A stretch of DNA of 64,000 bases from Cristatella mucedo (lineage: Eukaryota; Bryozoa; Phylactolaemata; Cristatellidae): assembly GCA_009760855.2 (NCBI GenBank), contig WPIO01000009.1:2060001-2124000 (forward strand), given 5' to 3'. The translations under genes were made by a program, and so were the position numbers. The notes below the pieces were generated by a model. That model searched no databases and was not told the DNA's origin. It was given only the letters and a program-made list of their open reading frames with translations. Shown piece after piece: positions 22,585 to 34,984 of the stretch. Each line of letters starts with the position of its first letter. The stretch's first letter is position 1.

Positions 22585-22586
<2 letters not shown>

Positions 22587-22666
22587 GTATGTATGTGTGT
22601 ATGTATGTATGTATGTATGTATGTATGTATGTATGTATGTATGTATGTATGTATGTATGTATGTAT
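22585..22666 (-). repeat. (ATGT)n tetranucleotide, LINE B tail
   Basis: About 20 units. It is the extended (ACAT)n tail of the LINE B copy that follows on the minus strand. Confidence 0.9.
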
Positions 22667-22935
22667 CTCCGTCTGTAACTCCACAAAGTCATAAAGACCA
22701 CGTGGGTGTTACACAGGAGAGTTTTGTATAGCCCACTCACAGCCTAAGCGGCTTTCGGTACGCATTCAATAGCCAACAGACTTCGTCTCACGCAACAAAG
22801 AAAAAGTGGGAAGCATAGCAGAGTCAGGAGGGCAGTTGAGGTAGTGAGTAGCATAGAAGTAGCAGCTCAGAACCGCTGAAAAAGATGTGCCATAGTCGGC
22901 AGTAGGAGAGTAGTTGTCGTTGTATCAGAGGAGCA
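22667..22935 (-). mobile_element. LINE family B 3' UTR
   Basis: The minus-strand family B end (gacggagatac, caaaactctcctgtgtaac, gaagtctgttggctat). It clearly shows that the native tail of family B is (ACAT)n, in contrast to (TTA)n of family A. Confidence 0.85.
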
Positions 22936-24439
22936 GAAGCAGGAGAACAAAAAGAGGAGGAAGAGGAGGAGGATTGAGGAGTGGATTGATCCTGATTGCC
23001 AACAGTGCCCGTCTATGAATTTCTGTTCGCGTGGTTGGTAGAGTTGCCAAAAATGGTCAGATCGGCCACTAAAGAGTGTTTGCTCGGTCAGCCAGCCAGG
23101 CGTGGGTGGAAATAGTTGCCTGCTTGCACGCGCTCTAACTGCCTTCTGTTTATTTGCTTGAGGTCCCATCTAGAAATCCGTGATTGCTGACAGCCATGCC
23201 AGAAGCAGAATGGCTTGTTGTACCAGGAGATGGCAACCGGCCAAGGCAGCCACTTACCCTATCAGGAAGCATTTGCCTCGGTCACTTGTCTTTGTTCGTG
23301 GAACAGCTTCGCTATTTGTGCCCTACGGGTTGCTGGCCCTCAGTGCTGGCCAGGATTGGAAGCACTAGTTGTCCTTTTCTTTCCCTGTCAAGTTTTGAGT
23401 CACATGCTCTTGCTCTGCAGGTCCGACCAAGACTGCATAACTTTGTGTTTAATTGGCTGCTTAGTGATGCTGACTCGACTGCTTACCCACCACTCCCGGT
23501 GCCCTGTCTCCAGCTATTTTGCTGCATCTCATCGCATTGCCACCATTTCAGCTGTGATGCAAGGACTTTCTCTTGCTGTAGTTTCGCTTGATGTACACAT
23601 CTTGCTGGTTTGTTAATTGTACCGAAGCATTCTCAGGCCTAAGTGTGTTATAGAAAACACCAGGGTGTGATAGCTGTTACTTTGCCCTTTTGGAGTCTAT
23701 TGACTCACATGGAGAAATACCACATTTTGCTGCGCCAGCAGCATTTATCGCGCCAGCAGCATTTATCGCTGTGAACTGCTTGTGTCTGGATCGAAGTCAA
23801 AAGCATGTGCATCTGCAATGCACGTGTGCGGCGACCTGACTGCACGGGTCACAGCTACCTTGCTGCTGTAGGTGCCGATCGGTGGCACGTGTACTTTTCT
23901 ACCAGCTCTGCCTGACCAATAGAGGCATCGTCACTTTTTTGTAGTCGCGTCCTTGCCACTTAATACCTTGCATTTCGTGTGACGAAGGCTTTACAGTCGT
24001 TGGCAGGTCTGCCTTTTTACTAGAAAGGGTAATCCATCATAGGCAAAGCCAAGTCTAGATTGAATAAGCATGGTGCATAGGTGCACAATAAAAAAAATGC
24101 TTATATCTACTATCAGCCATCTCCCTAACCACACCCAAGGCAGCCCTATACTAAGTGGACCTTCCGGCGATCTAGCCGATTGTTTTTGCCAGCTTCTTTG
24201 CCAGCAAGGTTACAAAAATGAGGGGAGTCAATCCCCAAAATGAAATCCTCCATGAAGTCTTCATCCTTCGTACTTCATCTCTTCCTCAATGTCCTTCACC
24301 TTCAAGCCTGTCCTTGCTGCCCTGTTGCTCTTCAAGTCCATCTCCCAGTCGAAGAAGCAGACTGCTAGCCCTCTAGATCCCGTACCTACTGTTCTCCTTG
24401 AGAGAGATGCCTCGATTTGCCCTGCATAACTAACTGAGT
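22936..24439. other. unassigned DNA
   Basis: Three overlapping plus-strand frames at 23180-23616 are open but show no domain. An 18-bp direct tandem repeat (gcgccagcagcatttatc) lies at 23732-23767. No gene is called. Confidence 0.4.
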
Positions 24440-24825
24440 ACATCTGTCACTAGCCTCAGGTTATAGTTCTTTGAAAGGCGCTGCTGTCAGGCCATTCAAT
24501 AAAAAGCAGACATTAGACCAAGAGAACTTAAGAAGCATCTTCTATGCCCGTCAGATTTTCAAAAAAATTACTCAACAGAGTCAGCGCTGCCGTAGGTGTA
24601 TAACGACTTGCCCAGGAATGCTGACTCAGGTAGAGTCTCTGTGTTACTTTGGCCGGATCTCACGTAGGTTTTGATACTTTTGATCACCAAATCCTTCTTG
24701 AGGGCCGGTTGTTGCACCTAGGAGCAACACGAACCGTGCTACAATGATAATGTAAAACGCCTAGAAAGAGATTGATTTCTCTGAGGGCGCTTTATCAAGT
24801 GCATTATTATTATTATTTAGGTCTG
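24440..24825 (+). mobile_element. LINE family A/C-like fragment with internal deletion
   Basis: AAVRPFNKKQTLDQENLRS (near 24480) is the conserved segment before the palm. It is followed by a broken TQVESL and by FDTFDHQILLEG near 24670, the first palm motif. The sequence then jumps to the family A hairpin end and (TTA)n at 24750-24820, so either most of the enzyme is deleted or a separate tail inserted. Confidence 0.75.
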
Positions 24826-25069
24826 ATCTCAGTTAGAGAATTCAGAGAGTAGGTATCAACGGAAAACGATCATCCACTGAGCCTTTTACGAATGGGATGC
24901 ACCCCCGAGTTCCATTTTATGTCAACTCCTTTTCACAGTTTTTACACTCCCTCATACAGATGTAATCGCCAAGCACAATCTAGGCTTTCATTTTTATGCA
25001 AACTACACATAGTTGTGCATTGTGCTTTGATCGTTCTTTGCCTTCAAGCATTTCAAACTCTCTCAGCTC
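24826..25069. other. unassigned DNA between LINE fragments
   Basis: No recognisable feature. Confidence 0.3.
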
Positions 25070-26400
25070 CATAACAGCATGCATTGCTGGCATCCACACT
25101 GTGATGGCAGCAATTTTCTGAACTTACATGGAGACAAAACCGTCGTATTTTTTATTAGCACACCAAGTGTTAGTCGGAAAATGGAAGGCCAGACTTGCCT
25201 AATTGGCTCTTCCAGCATATCTCCTGCAGCCTCTGCCCAAAATCTGGGTGCCCTCTTCCAAAATGACTAGATGAACGCATCAGCTCCACAGTCAAGTCTG
25301 CCTTTTCATCTACTTACCATTGCCTAAATTCGGGCTTGGCTGAATAATGATGCCAGAGCCAAGCTGGTTCATGCATTTGTGGCTTCCCTGCCTAGACATC
25401 TGTAACTCACTACTTGCAGGTGTTCATGCCAGTGCAACAACAAGCTGCTCATGGTCCCAAACTCGGCAGCTAGGCTTATCTGTCGTAGGCATCACAACTG
25501 CCACATTACACCTCTGCTCACTAATTTGCTCTGGCTGCCTATTGAGCAGCCTATCGACTTCAAGATATTGTCACTTATCTTTAGGTCCGTCTTAGCTGAT
25601 TTGGCAGCCTCATTTGTGTGGCGTCAGAAGAGCCTTATCGGCTATCACAACCGCTTGCAGTTGGCAATAAAGGATCGCCCAACGGCAGGATTCGTCGCCA
25701 CAACCCCGGTCGTGAAGAGTGAGCACTTTACATCCTGGCCTATCACGGCCCGACCCATTCTCTTGCTGCGGCCTACCTGTTTGGATTGGCTTCACTTCCG
25801 ACCTCCCATCGTCCCGCGTGCTCTTCTGACTCTGGTCGATCGCTTGTGTCCCTTACTAACTTCAATTCTATCGGAGGCCGTGCCTTCAGTTACTATGCTC
25901 TCAAAGCTTGGAACTCACCACCGACTGACATCACGTCACCTGCCGATTTGACAACATTAGAAAAGAAGCTGATAACCTGCCTGCTCCTCCCCAGCGCCTT
26001 TGCTCTGCCTGAGTAAATTGTACTTTTATGTGGCTGTGCGAAATGAAGCTCGTGTTCGTGCTGACTACCGGGTAGCAGTGACATGCTTTTGTGTAGCGCC
26101 TCATTTAACCTGTCTTTTTTTCCTGAGTGCTTTGCCTTCATGTGCATGATTGATTGAGTGTTTCTAACTGGGATCCAACTAACCAGTGGTGGCCACGAGT
26201 CGTTTGCGTGCTGTTGCATGCTTGTCTTAGCATGGGAACTGCTTGCTTTTGCATGCTTGCCCAAGCTGGATATGTGGCTTTTTGTTAACGATTTCTGATC
26301 GTTTCTCGTGTTTCGGGTTGTACGGCGCTTGAATAGAGAATAAGTTCTCACAGGGTGCAAAGTACAAAGTGTTATTATCATTGTCGTCATTATAAGAGCA
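25070..26400 (+). mobile_element. LINE family C, C-terminal half, with nested SINE
   Basis: Reads NFLNLHGDKTVVF (the KLNDTKT equivalent), NLGALFQND, ARAKLVHAFVASLP, NSAARLICRRHHNCHITPLL and FKILSLIFRSV. It is then interrupted by an S1 SINE and resumes with FNSIGGRAFSYYALKAWNSPP and the 3' UTR. The end is tagagaataagttctcacagggtgc with a degraded (TTA)n. Stops and frameshifts are present. Confidence 0.8.
25590..25748 (-). mobile_element. SINE S1 nested in LINE C
   Basis: Minus-strand S1. Read in its own sense it has the A-box (ggatgtaaagtgctcac), a diverged B-box, the conserved body (gcgatcctttattgcc) and the tail. It splits the LINE C coding sequence between the FRSV and FGLAS-side segments. 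Confidence 0.75.
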
Positions 26401-27311
26401 TCGTGCAGGGTATGATCGCTCTTCTCCCCTTCTGATTGGCAGTCAGGCGTAAGTTCGGCTTTAGGGCAGTGGCGCTTTGGGACTCTGATTGGCAGAGGCT
26501 CACTCGGGCCTGGCTCTTTCAGCCTGCTGCCGGTGATAGGCGACCGGCTCGTGGGTGCTGCCTGATCCTGCCTGCAAGCCTCTTGGAATCGTCGGCCTGC
26601 TCGCAGTCGTGCCGGTGACGGTGGCCAGTCGAACTGTGCAAGTCTATTGCTGGGCTTTGCTTGGTCAGGCTGGAAAAAAGATAGAGGCAGGGACAGCTGG
26701 GACATCGATGAACGGCCAGCACTTGCTACGGGTGGTGGCAAAGTATTGCTGGAAAGTAAAGAGTGGTGCCGTGATGGATGACTGTGTCCCAGCAGGAATT
26801 TTGGAATGACATACCATAGTGGACATGCTACGCTGATGTACATGCTATTCCTGCTATTTTGCCTAGGCCATCATCAAGTATAGCTGCACCTGCCGTGGGC
26901 AGGAGTCCATGGGCCAGCAGAACTACTGCAGTGTGCTGGCAAGGACAAACTATTTGGTAGACCGCAGGTCTGTATTTTGCAAGCCGACGGCCCCAAAAGA
27001 TAGTGCCCAGGCACTTGCATGGTTGGACATATCATGATGGGGGGCGGACAATTCGCCACAGCGATTGGGGTTCGTCAGCAACCACATCCAGCCATCTTGA
27101 GCAGAAACCAATCAGTGGTTGAGTTGCTGGTGCATTGCATGCTGCAGCCAAAAAAAAGTTCCACGCATGCCCGCAGGTCATGGTTCTCGGGTCACAGGTC
27201 ACAGCATTGTTGCTGGGTCACGGTGGCAAACTCGTGGTCACTTTCCAGTCAGGATCGAGGCCTGCATGGACGAATGCTTCCTGCATGGCCGGTGTTGGGA
27301 GTGAATATACA
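26401..27311. other. unassigned DNA
   Basis: No gene is recognised. The block near 26960-27000 (agaccgcaggtctgtattttgcaag) resembles 29180-29225, suggesting a shared dispersed repeat. Confidence 0.35.
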
Positions 27312-27372
27312 TGATTCATTTGCATAGCACCTAAAAAGGACTTAATCTATATTCAGGCACTTCACACAGTGA
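27312..27372 (-). mobile_element. SINE S2 3' end
   Basis: Only the terminal block is seen (gtgcctgaatatagattaag...ggtgctatgcaaatga in its own sense). Confidence 0.55.
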
Positions 27373-28869
27373 AGACGCCCAGTCACTCCCTCCTTTGCCG
27401 CTGGGCCCTGCTCAGAGCAGAGCTATAAGCAACAGCCAGTGGAGGCTGATTACTTACTGCTAGTCATCATTCATTCAGCCTAGCCTTTAAATGGAGGTTA
27501 GCATAGTTTCGATGCAAGGCGGGCTTGAAAGGCGGCTCTCTCAGGTGACTTGTCCGCCCTGCCTGATCGACTAGTAGTGGTAGCCGAGCTGCTGGAGGTG
27601 GTGCTGATGGCAGGCCTATGACCTGCACCGGATGCACGAAGGCCATCGCCGGTCGACTCTGATCTCTCACGACTGTGACTCCCCTTTGTGGTCGTGGTCG
27701 ATAACCAGTTTTCTTACTACTAGAGAAGCCGTGCAAGATAAGTCATGCTGGGACCTTGGTGACGATGCATGCATACAGAGTCGCACGCACAGGTGCAGAC
27801 ACATCTGGAAGCAACCGACTTGATTAATTGCTGCTTGCCCTACAATTCAGGCAAAGCAGGGCAGCAGCCAGCAGGCTGCCGGTGTGAACAGCCTGTGGCA
27901 GCCTGTGGCAGCCTGTGGCAGCCCGTCGGTTTTGGAGGCAGACTGCTGGCCGGCACAGGCGGCACAGATGCAACTACTACTGCCGGCTGCTTCAGGTGGT
28001 CACCCACGCGGCTTCGTGGGTGCGGGCCTCTTAGGACGGCAGCCACGTGGGCCGTGCTGCTGCCCTCTGAATGTCGCTCGGCAGAGCAAACACAATTGGA
28101 AGTGGAGAGCAGCTGCACGAGGGGACACAGTTTGCACGATGCAGTCAGATCCGAGATCGGATGCAGATCCGAGCAGCACAGCTCGGAGCGAGTACCACTC
28201 GCTCCGAGCTACAGCTCGCTGGCTGTGCTCGCTGGCTGCGAGCCCAAGGAGGCTGCAGCGTTGCCTGTCGTGATCAGCGCTGCTGCAGCAGCAAAGCAGG
28301 TGCCAGGCCAGACTACCAGGCTTTGCCTACCCCCCACGCTGCCCGCATGCTGTCGAGCATGCTGACGAAGAATTCGCTGAGTGTGCTAGGTGATTCTCTG
28401 TCGGCAGGAAAGGCTCGAGCCATGTCGAATTGGCAGACAGCGAGCCAGTTCAGTTGGATCGCTGCAGAACGGATGCTCTACTCGGTGCAGGCCACTTCGG
28501 CCACTGTCTCTGAGAGGCTCCAGCTCCCGCACCAGATCTTTTCCACGGGAGGAAGTTAAGTGCTGACACGAATGGAGCATATTTGCTGTCATGGCACTAG
28601 CATGATATCCGGCCTCGACATCACAGTCTGCAAAAGGTATTGCTCATTCATGCCCCACTTCTGGAGCATCGTTGGCATCGGTGTGGACGCTGATTGAAAC
28701 CGTACCCCCAGGGGCTTCAGTTTCTAGCTCTCCGGCTTCAGTGTGTGCTGATTGGATGGCTTTTGGGTCAAGCTCAGTGTGACCGATAGGGTTCAAGTGA
28801 TTCAACAGTAAATTACTTCTCCCGGTATCGTCATTGTTCTATGTTATGCTGATGTCAATATTAGGAAGT
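27373..28869. other. GC-rich CAG/CTG-laden DNA, no gene called
   Basis: Contains a 10-bp tandem (gtggcagcct, about four units at 27886-27922) and a perfect hairpin at 28180-28210. Open frames reach 198 codons (27769-28365) but overlap others on both strands and lack domains. Confidence 0.4.
28180..28210. repeat. perfect 14-bp hairpin, 3-nt loop
   Basis: agctcggagcgagt, a loop of acc, then its exact reverse complement. It is surrounded by further ctcg-rich near-repeats. Confidence 0.95.
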
Positions 28870-29239
28870 TTACTCAGATCGAAGACAATCTCTATTAGCA
28901 TAGTGCAGTAGCAAGGCTTTCTTATGCAAGTCGTCCTCTATACCTTTCCTTTGAACTCGAAGTTCTCGAAGAGCTGGACCCAACTCCACCGGCCGCCAGC
29001 ATGCAGCTCCACCTCGACGGGCAGCTGAAGTTGCCATAGGCCCTTCCATCCATCGATTTGCTCCCCTGCCTAGCTGCGGGTTAAAAAAATCCTCTTTCGC
29101 CAAATATATGTTGCTTACACAAACCGTTTGCGGGTACACACGATAATGGAACCACCCTAGCACGCAAGAACGAGGACTTAGCAGACCCAATGTCTGTATT
29201 TTACAAGCTGCCAGTCCGGAAAGAAGTTCAAAGCTAAAG

Positions 29240-30035
29240 CATAATAATAATAATAATAACAATAATGCACTTGATAAAGCGCCCTCAGAGAACTCAATCT
29301 CTTTCTAGGCGCTTTACATTTGCTGCAAAGGGAAATGCAATTAAATGGTAAGTAAAATCATGCTTGAAAAACAAACAAAATGAATAATATGGTTAGTGGT
29401 GACATGCACAGGGTCAGCATGCAAATGTGGTTAGTGGCAGCATGCACAGTGTCAGCACGCATAAGCACATCAAGGACGAATCACAGGGACCCACTAAATG
29501 CTGTCCTAAATAGGTGTGTTTTTAAGTTCCTTTTAAATGTGGTCCGGTCAGGGGATGTTCTGACTGCAAGTCGGGAGGGAGTTCCAGGCTTTGGGAGCAT
29601 ACGAACTAAATGCACGGTCTCCAAAGGATTTGAGGTTTGTATGAGGTATTTGTAGACTGTTGAATTCCGAAAAGCGGGTGGTACGATGCTTGGCCTGATG
29701 GGGTGGTATATCTGAGAGATAGGCTGGAGCCATAGAATGAAGGGACCTAAAAGTGAGTGACAAAACCTTAAAGTCAATCCGTTGCTTGACTGGTAGCCAG
29801 TGCAGGTCGGCGAGAAGTGGAATAATGTGGCAATTGCGACGCTCACGACAGACAAGCCTAGCTGCAGAGTTCTGCACCAGCTGCAATCGCCTGATCGCAC
29901 ATGCTGGTAGGCCACTAAGCAGTGAGTTGCAGCATGATGGGATATGCAAAGGCGTGACAAATCGCAGCAGGTGTAGAAGCTCTATAGCCATAGAAACGCT
30001 GCAGCCATAGGATAGCAGCAGCCACAGTAGCACTG
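29240..30035 (-). mobile_element. LINE family A 3' fragment
   Basis: Minus strand: (TTA)n at 29243-29260, the hairpin end and the 3' UTR, then a well-kept C-terminal reverse-transcriptase region in frame 30033-29548 and its frameshifted neighbour (LQLVQNSAARLVCRERRNC, LTFRSLHSMAPAYLSDI, FGDRAFSSYAPKAWNSLP, FKRNLKTHLFRTAFSGSL). It abuts a second A copy. Confidence 0.9.
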
Positions 30036-30054
30036 CACAGCTCAGTCGCCTGTG

Positions 30055-31200
30055 AGTCGCAAGTGAGCTCCATGCTTTGGGAGCATACGAACTAAAGGCA
30101 TGGTCTCCAGAGGATTTGAAGTTTGTACCAGGTATAGGTAAACAGTTAGACTCCGAAAAGTGGGTGGTACGATGCTTAACCTAGTAGGGCAGTAGATCTG
30201 ATAGGTAGGCTGGAGCCCAAGAATAAAGGGACCTAAAAGTGAGTGACAAAACTTTGAAGTCGAGATGCGTCGTTTGACTGGTAGCCAGTGCAGGTCAGCG
30301 AGAAGTGGTATGATGTGGCAACTGCAACGTTCACGACAGACAAGCCTAGCTGCCGAGTTTTGCATTAACTGCAAAAGCACCTGATTGTACAGTCCGGTAG
30401 ACCAGCAAGCAGTGAGTTATAGAAGTCGAGATAGGATGTAACACACGCATGAACCAATTTAGATGTGGTATCCCTGTCTAAAAAAGCCCAAGTTTTAGCA
30501 ATGTTATGTAGCCGAAAGTAGGCAGACTTGAGTGCAGAGCTGATGTGGTCGTCTAATGAAAGGTCACTTTGGAACAGGACGCCTAGATTTCGTGTAGATT
30601 CAACAGTAGATATGCGGGCAGAGCCGATTTTGAGCGTTGACCTTTCCAATTTCAAAGTCATACTTGGTTTTCCCATAACTAGTAAGTTGGTTTTAGTATC
30701 ATTCAGTTTAAGAAAGCTTGCTGCCATCCATATGGGGATAGTAATAATAATAATAATCGAGAAGAACTTGGTTATCGATAGTGTGAAAAGCTGCCAAAAG
30801 ATCGAGCAAAACAAGCAGAGAGAATCCACCTGAGGCTGCATTCCTAAGATGATCGTATACACCCGAGTGATTATCTCTAAAGCCAGACTGGAACTTATTA
30901 GCAAGGTTTGAGCAAGTTTATTAGCAAGGTTTCAATGTATGAGTTCAGCTGGTCTGCTACGACTCCTTCCAGCTTTTTGATAGAAACGGTAGAAGGGAAA
31001 GTGGGCGAAGTTGGTCAAGTTCTCTTGATCTAGTTTTGCTTTCTTGAGTAGTGGCCAGACTAGAGCCTTATTGAAAGCTGCTATGACACGACCTGATGCT
31101 AATGACATGTTCATGGTGTTAGTTATGCGTGGCAGCAGCAGATCCATGCATCTCATAAGCAGGACAACAGGAATAGGGTCTAGATATAGTCTAGATCGAG
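30055..31200 (-). mobile_element. LINE family A, reverse-transcriptase portion
   Basis: Minus strand. It has AFNKALVWPLLKKAKLDQENL near 31050, the segment before the palm, then an internal deletion at a (TAA)n near 30745. The frame 30904-30365 follows with ASFLKLNDTKTNLLVMGKPS, STRNLGVLFQSDLSLDDHI and VHACVTSYLDFYNSLLAGLP, then NSAARLVCRERCSC and the C-terminal part down to AHLRLTGD. The YADD-bearing palm is missing. Confidence 0.87.
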
Positions 31201-32371
<1,171 letters not shown>

Positions 32372-32517
32372 TATAGGTACCAATGCATGGAGCTATTTAC
32401 CCAGTTGAAGCCACCTGGTGGGCTACGGGAGAATGGATGTGGCTCCACTGGGTGAGGGATAAAGGGTGCAAAGAAAGACCTCTAACGAAAAAACAAAGTA
32501 AACAGCATGAATCTTGT

Positions 32518-32690
32518 CACTGGGCCGTGATAGGTAAGGTGCCCGCCTGTCACAACCCAGGTCACGTGGGTTCGAATCCTGCAGTTAGGCGATTCTGTAT
32601 TGCTAACTGCAAGCGGTGGCGATAGCCGACATGGGTTTTCTGCTGCTCTAAAAATGAGGCCGTTGAATCAGCTAAGTTTCTGTGGCACCA
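32518..32690 (+). mobile_element. SINE S1, full length
   Basis: A-box (tgataggtaaggtgcccgcc), strong B-box (gtgggttcgaatcctgc), the body with the conserved stem, the ttctgctgctctaaaaatgagg block and a T-rich end. Confidence 0.85.
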
Positions 32691-32734
32691 GGTCGGTTAA
32701 ACGGCCAGAAAGTCAACAGTGCTCTGTTCCGGAT

Positions 32735-32862
32735 CTGGAGCTTGAATGAGCGATTGCTGTGAGCGATTCTGTATTTGTCACTGCAAGCAGTGTGGCGATA
32801 GCCGCTCAGGCTCTTCTGCCGCTATATAAAAAAAATGAGACCGTAAAATTAGCTAACCATAT
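32735..32862 (+). mobile_element. SINE S1, head missing
   Basis: A second S1 immediately downstream, beginning near the B-box remnant (gagcttgaatgagcg) and ending cttctgccgctatataaaaaaaatgag. Confidence 0.7.
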
Positions 32863-33109
32863 TTTTTTAACTTTAACCCTGCCTCTGCCTGGCTCTGTTC
32901 GATTGCCTTCTATTTCTTAGATGGCAAATATCTCCCACAATGTTAACCCACGGTGAAGGCCAAGTAGTCAAGCATAGCGATACAAGCAGACGAAGGAGGT
33001 AAGACTAAGCGGCTGCTGCTGCTGCAGTCACTTTGTCCTATTCGATACGATCGTAGCCAGGATGCACTGCTGTTCATCGGCACAAACAGGTGCATAATCA
33101 GTATTCGTA

Positions 33110-33145
33110 GAGAGGTAGAGAGAGGAGAGAGAGAGAGAGAGTGAG

Positions 33146-33186
<41 letters not shown>

Positions 33187-33235
33187 AGGGAGATGCAGAG
33201 AGAGTGAGAGAGAGATGCAGAGAGAGTGAGGGAGA

Positions 33236-33305
<70 letters not shown>
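33110..33305 (+). repeat. (GA)n microsatellite, interrupted
   Basis: GA units broken by gatgcagagagagtga segments, repeated twice (33191-33228), then a long pure run. Confidence 0.96.
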
Positions 33306-33364
33306 GAGCAAGTTCATGGGTTTGGGACATCGTGTGAATAACTGCGATTCACTTAATGCATAAC

Positions 33365-34004
33365 TCTTGACCTATGCCCTTTAATCCTCTGCAGCCGGTG
33401 CAAAACTCAGTTCAATCTTTAATCGACGGCGTACCTGGCACATCACGTCACTCCTGTCGGAGGTTCCTGGCTATACCTATACTTTCTCAAGCCTACTGGT
33501 CGCTCCAGTCGCCTCTTGCACCTCAGCTGCTCCGACCTTTTTGTTCCAGTGCAGGCGTTGCCTGCTCACTGGCTCACCGCCTGCTTCTTGGCCTCAAGTT
33601 GTTTTGCCATTGCCATCAGCACTAAATTAAAATGTTGTGGTGATTGGGCCTTCAGTTCGTGTGCACCAAAAGTCTGGAACTCCCACCTGGCTTCTGTCAC
33701 CACTTGCAATGACTTTGCATCGTTTAAGTGTTAGCTAAAGACCTTCTGTTCAGCTCAGCTTCCGGTGCACCCCGACGAGCTGCCTTCTTGCTCCTGCAGT
33801 GCTTTGCACTCACACACTTGTGCATGAATCAGTGCTCGTATCTAATCAGGGGTACTACTAGCTCGTTGTCGTGCATTTTTTGTGTATTTTTGCATGCTAG
33901 TCTGAGTATAATACCGTGCATATCATTAAACCGTAAAGTGCCTAGAATGAGATTGAGTTCTCTGGGGCGCTTTACCAAGTGTATTATTATTATTATTATT
34001 ATTA
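33365..34004 (+). mobile_element. LINE family C 3' fragment
   Basis: LQPVQNSVQSLI is followed by a diverged middle and by CCGDWAFSSCAPKVWNSHLAS near 33640, the family C equivalent of FGDRAFSSYAPKAWNSLP. The 3' UTR and the end tgcctagaatgagattgagttc...ggcgctttacc plus (TTA)n follow. Confidence 0.78.
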
Positions 34005-34110
34005 CATTTTGGTTATTGCTTCTCTTACGATAAACTGTGAAACACCTATACAGAATCTTGTTTCTCTAAGAGTGCTGTATAAAAGATTTATTATTATTAT
34101 CATTATTATG
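34005..34110 (+). mobile_element. LINE 3' tail, second in stack
   Basis: aaacacctatacagaatcttg...agagtgctgtataaaag plus (TTA)n. A diverged tail directly after the previous (TTA)n. Confidence 0.6.
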
Positions 34111-34200
34111 CTTCCTTTGCAGCAAATGTAAAGTGCCTAGAAGAGATTGAGTTCTCTGAGGGTGCTATATCAAATCTATTATTATTATTATTGTTATTGT
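34111..34200 (+). mobile_element. LINE A tail, third in stack
   Basis: tttgcagcaaatgtaaagtgc, the hairpin end and (TTA)n, directly after the preceding tail. Confidence 0.75.
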
Positions 34201-34566
34201 CGGTGACGTGCTTCCAGAAGCCATAATGGTGCTTTGGGTATTATGTTGCTGCTCAATAATTTTGTTGCACAATCCTCTCTTTGATGATGGCATTTCTTGA
34301 TGTTAGCTGCGGTAATCTTGAGCAAGCCCCTTACACACTTGCGACAGTGACAGTAGCTGAGGGGGAGACACTTCGATATGAGAGCTCCAACAATCCTGGT
34401 CACCGGGGGCCCGGAAAGCTGCTATGAGGAGCCATTAGAACACAATTAAAGCAGTCGTCTCTATGGCTGTGAAATCAGTTTGGGCCTTATAGGAGAGCAT
34501 TCAATATCCGAGTAACAACTCGCACACTAAGACACACACATAACTCGCGCGCACAACACACAGATA

Positions 34567-34733
34567 AAAATGTTAGCTGATTCGATCGCCTCATTTGTAA
34601 AGCAGCAAGATCACCGCTCACCGCTTGCAGTGAGAAATAAATGATTTCCCATGATGCAGGACTCAAACCCACAACCCAAGCCAAGAAGAGTGAGTGCTTC
34701 ACTCCTGGGCTAAGACCCAAGGAACACTCCTAC
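34567..34733 (-). mobile_element. SINE S1
   Basis: Minus-strand S1 with the A-box region, the B-box (gggtttgagtcctgc), the body and the tail tgctttacaaatgagg. Confidence 0.75.
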
Positions 34734-34984
34734 TCAAAAGTCTTTTTCCAACCCGTATGGTGACACCCACCTGGTACTGGGGGGTGGATTTCAATTTTGC
34801 ATGCAGAAGAATAAAAAATCAATTTCTCTGCACTATAAGCTAAATGAATGCTTAATGCTTGGCTCAAGTTAAAATATTATATACAGGGCAAGTAGTTTAA
34901 CAGGAGGTCGGGCCTCCTACCGAGGCTTGTGATTCTCTCTCGTATTTGCTGTGCCGTCGAGTCCGGAAACCTTTTACAAGTCTC

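Noticed and set aside
27769-28559. overlapping 129-198-codon frames
   Set aside because: Three frames are open at once in CAG/GC-rich DNA and none shows a domain or paired splice sites.
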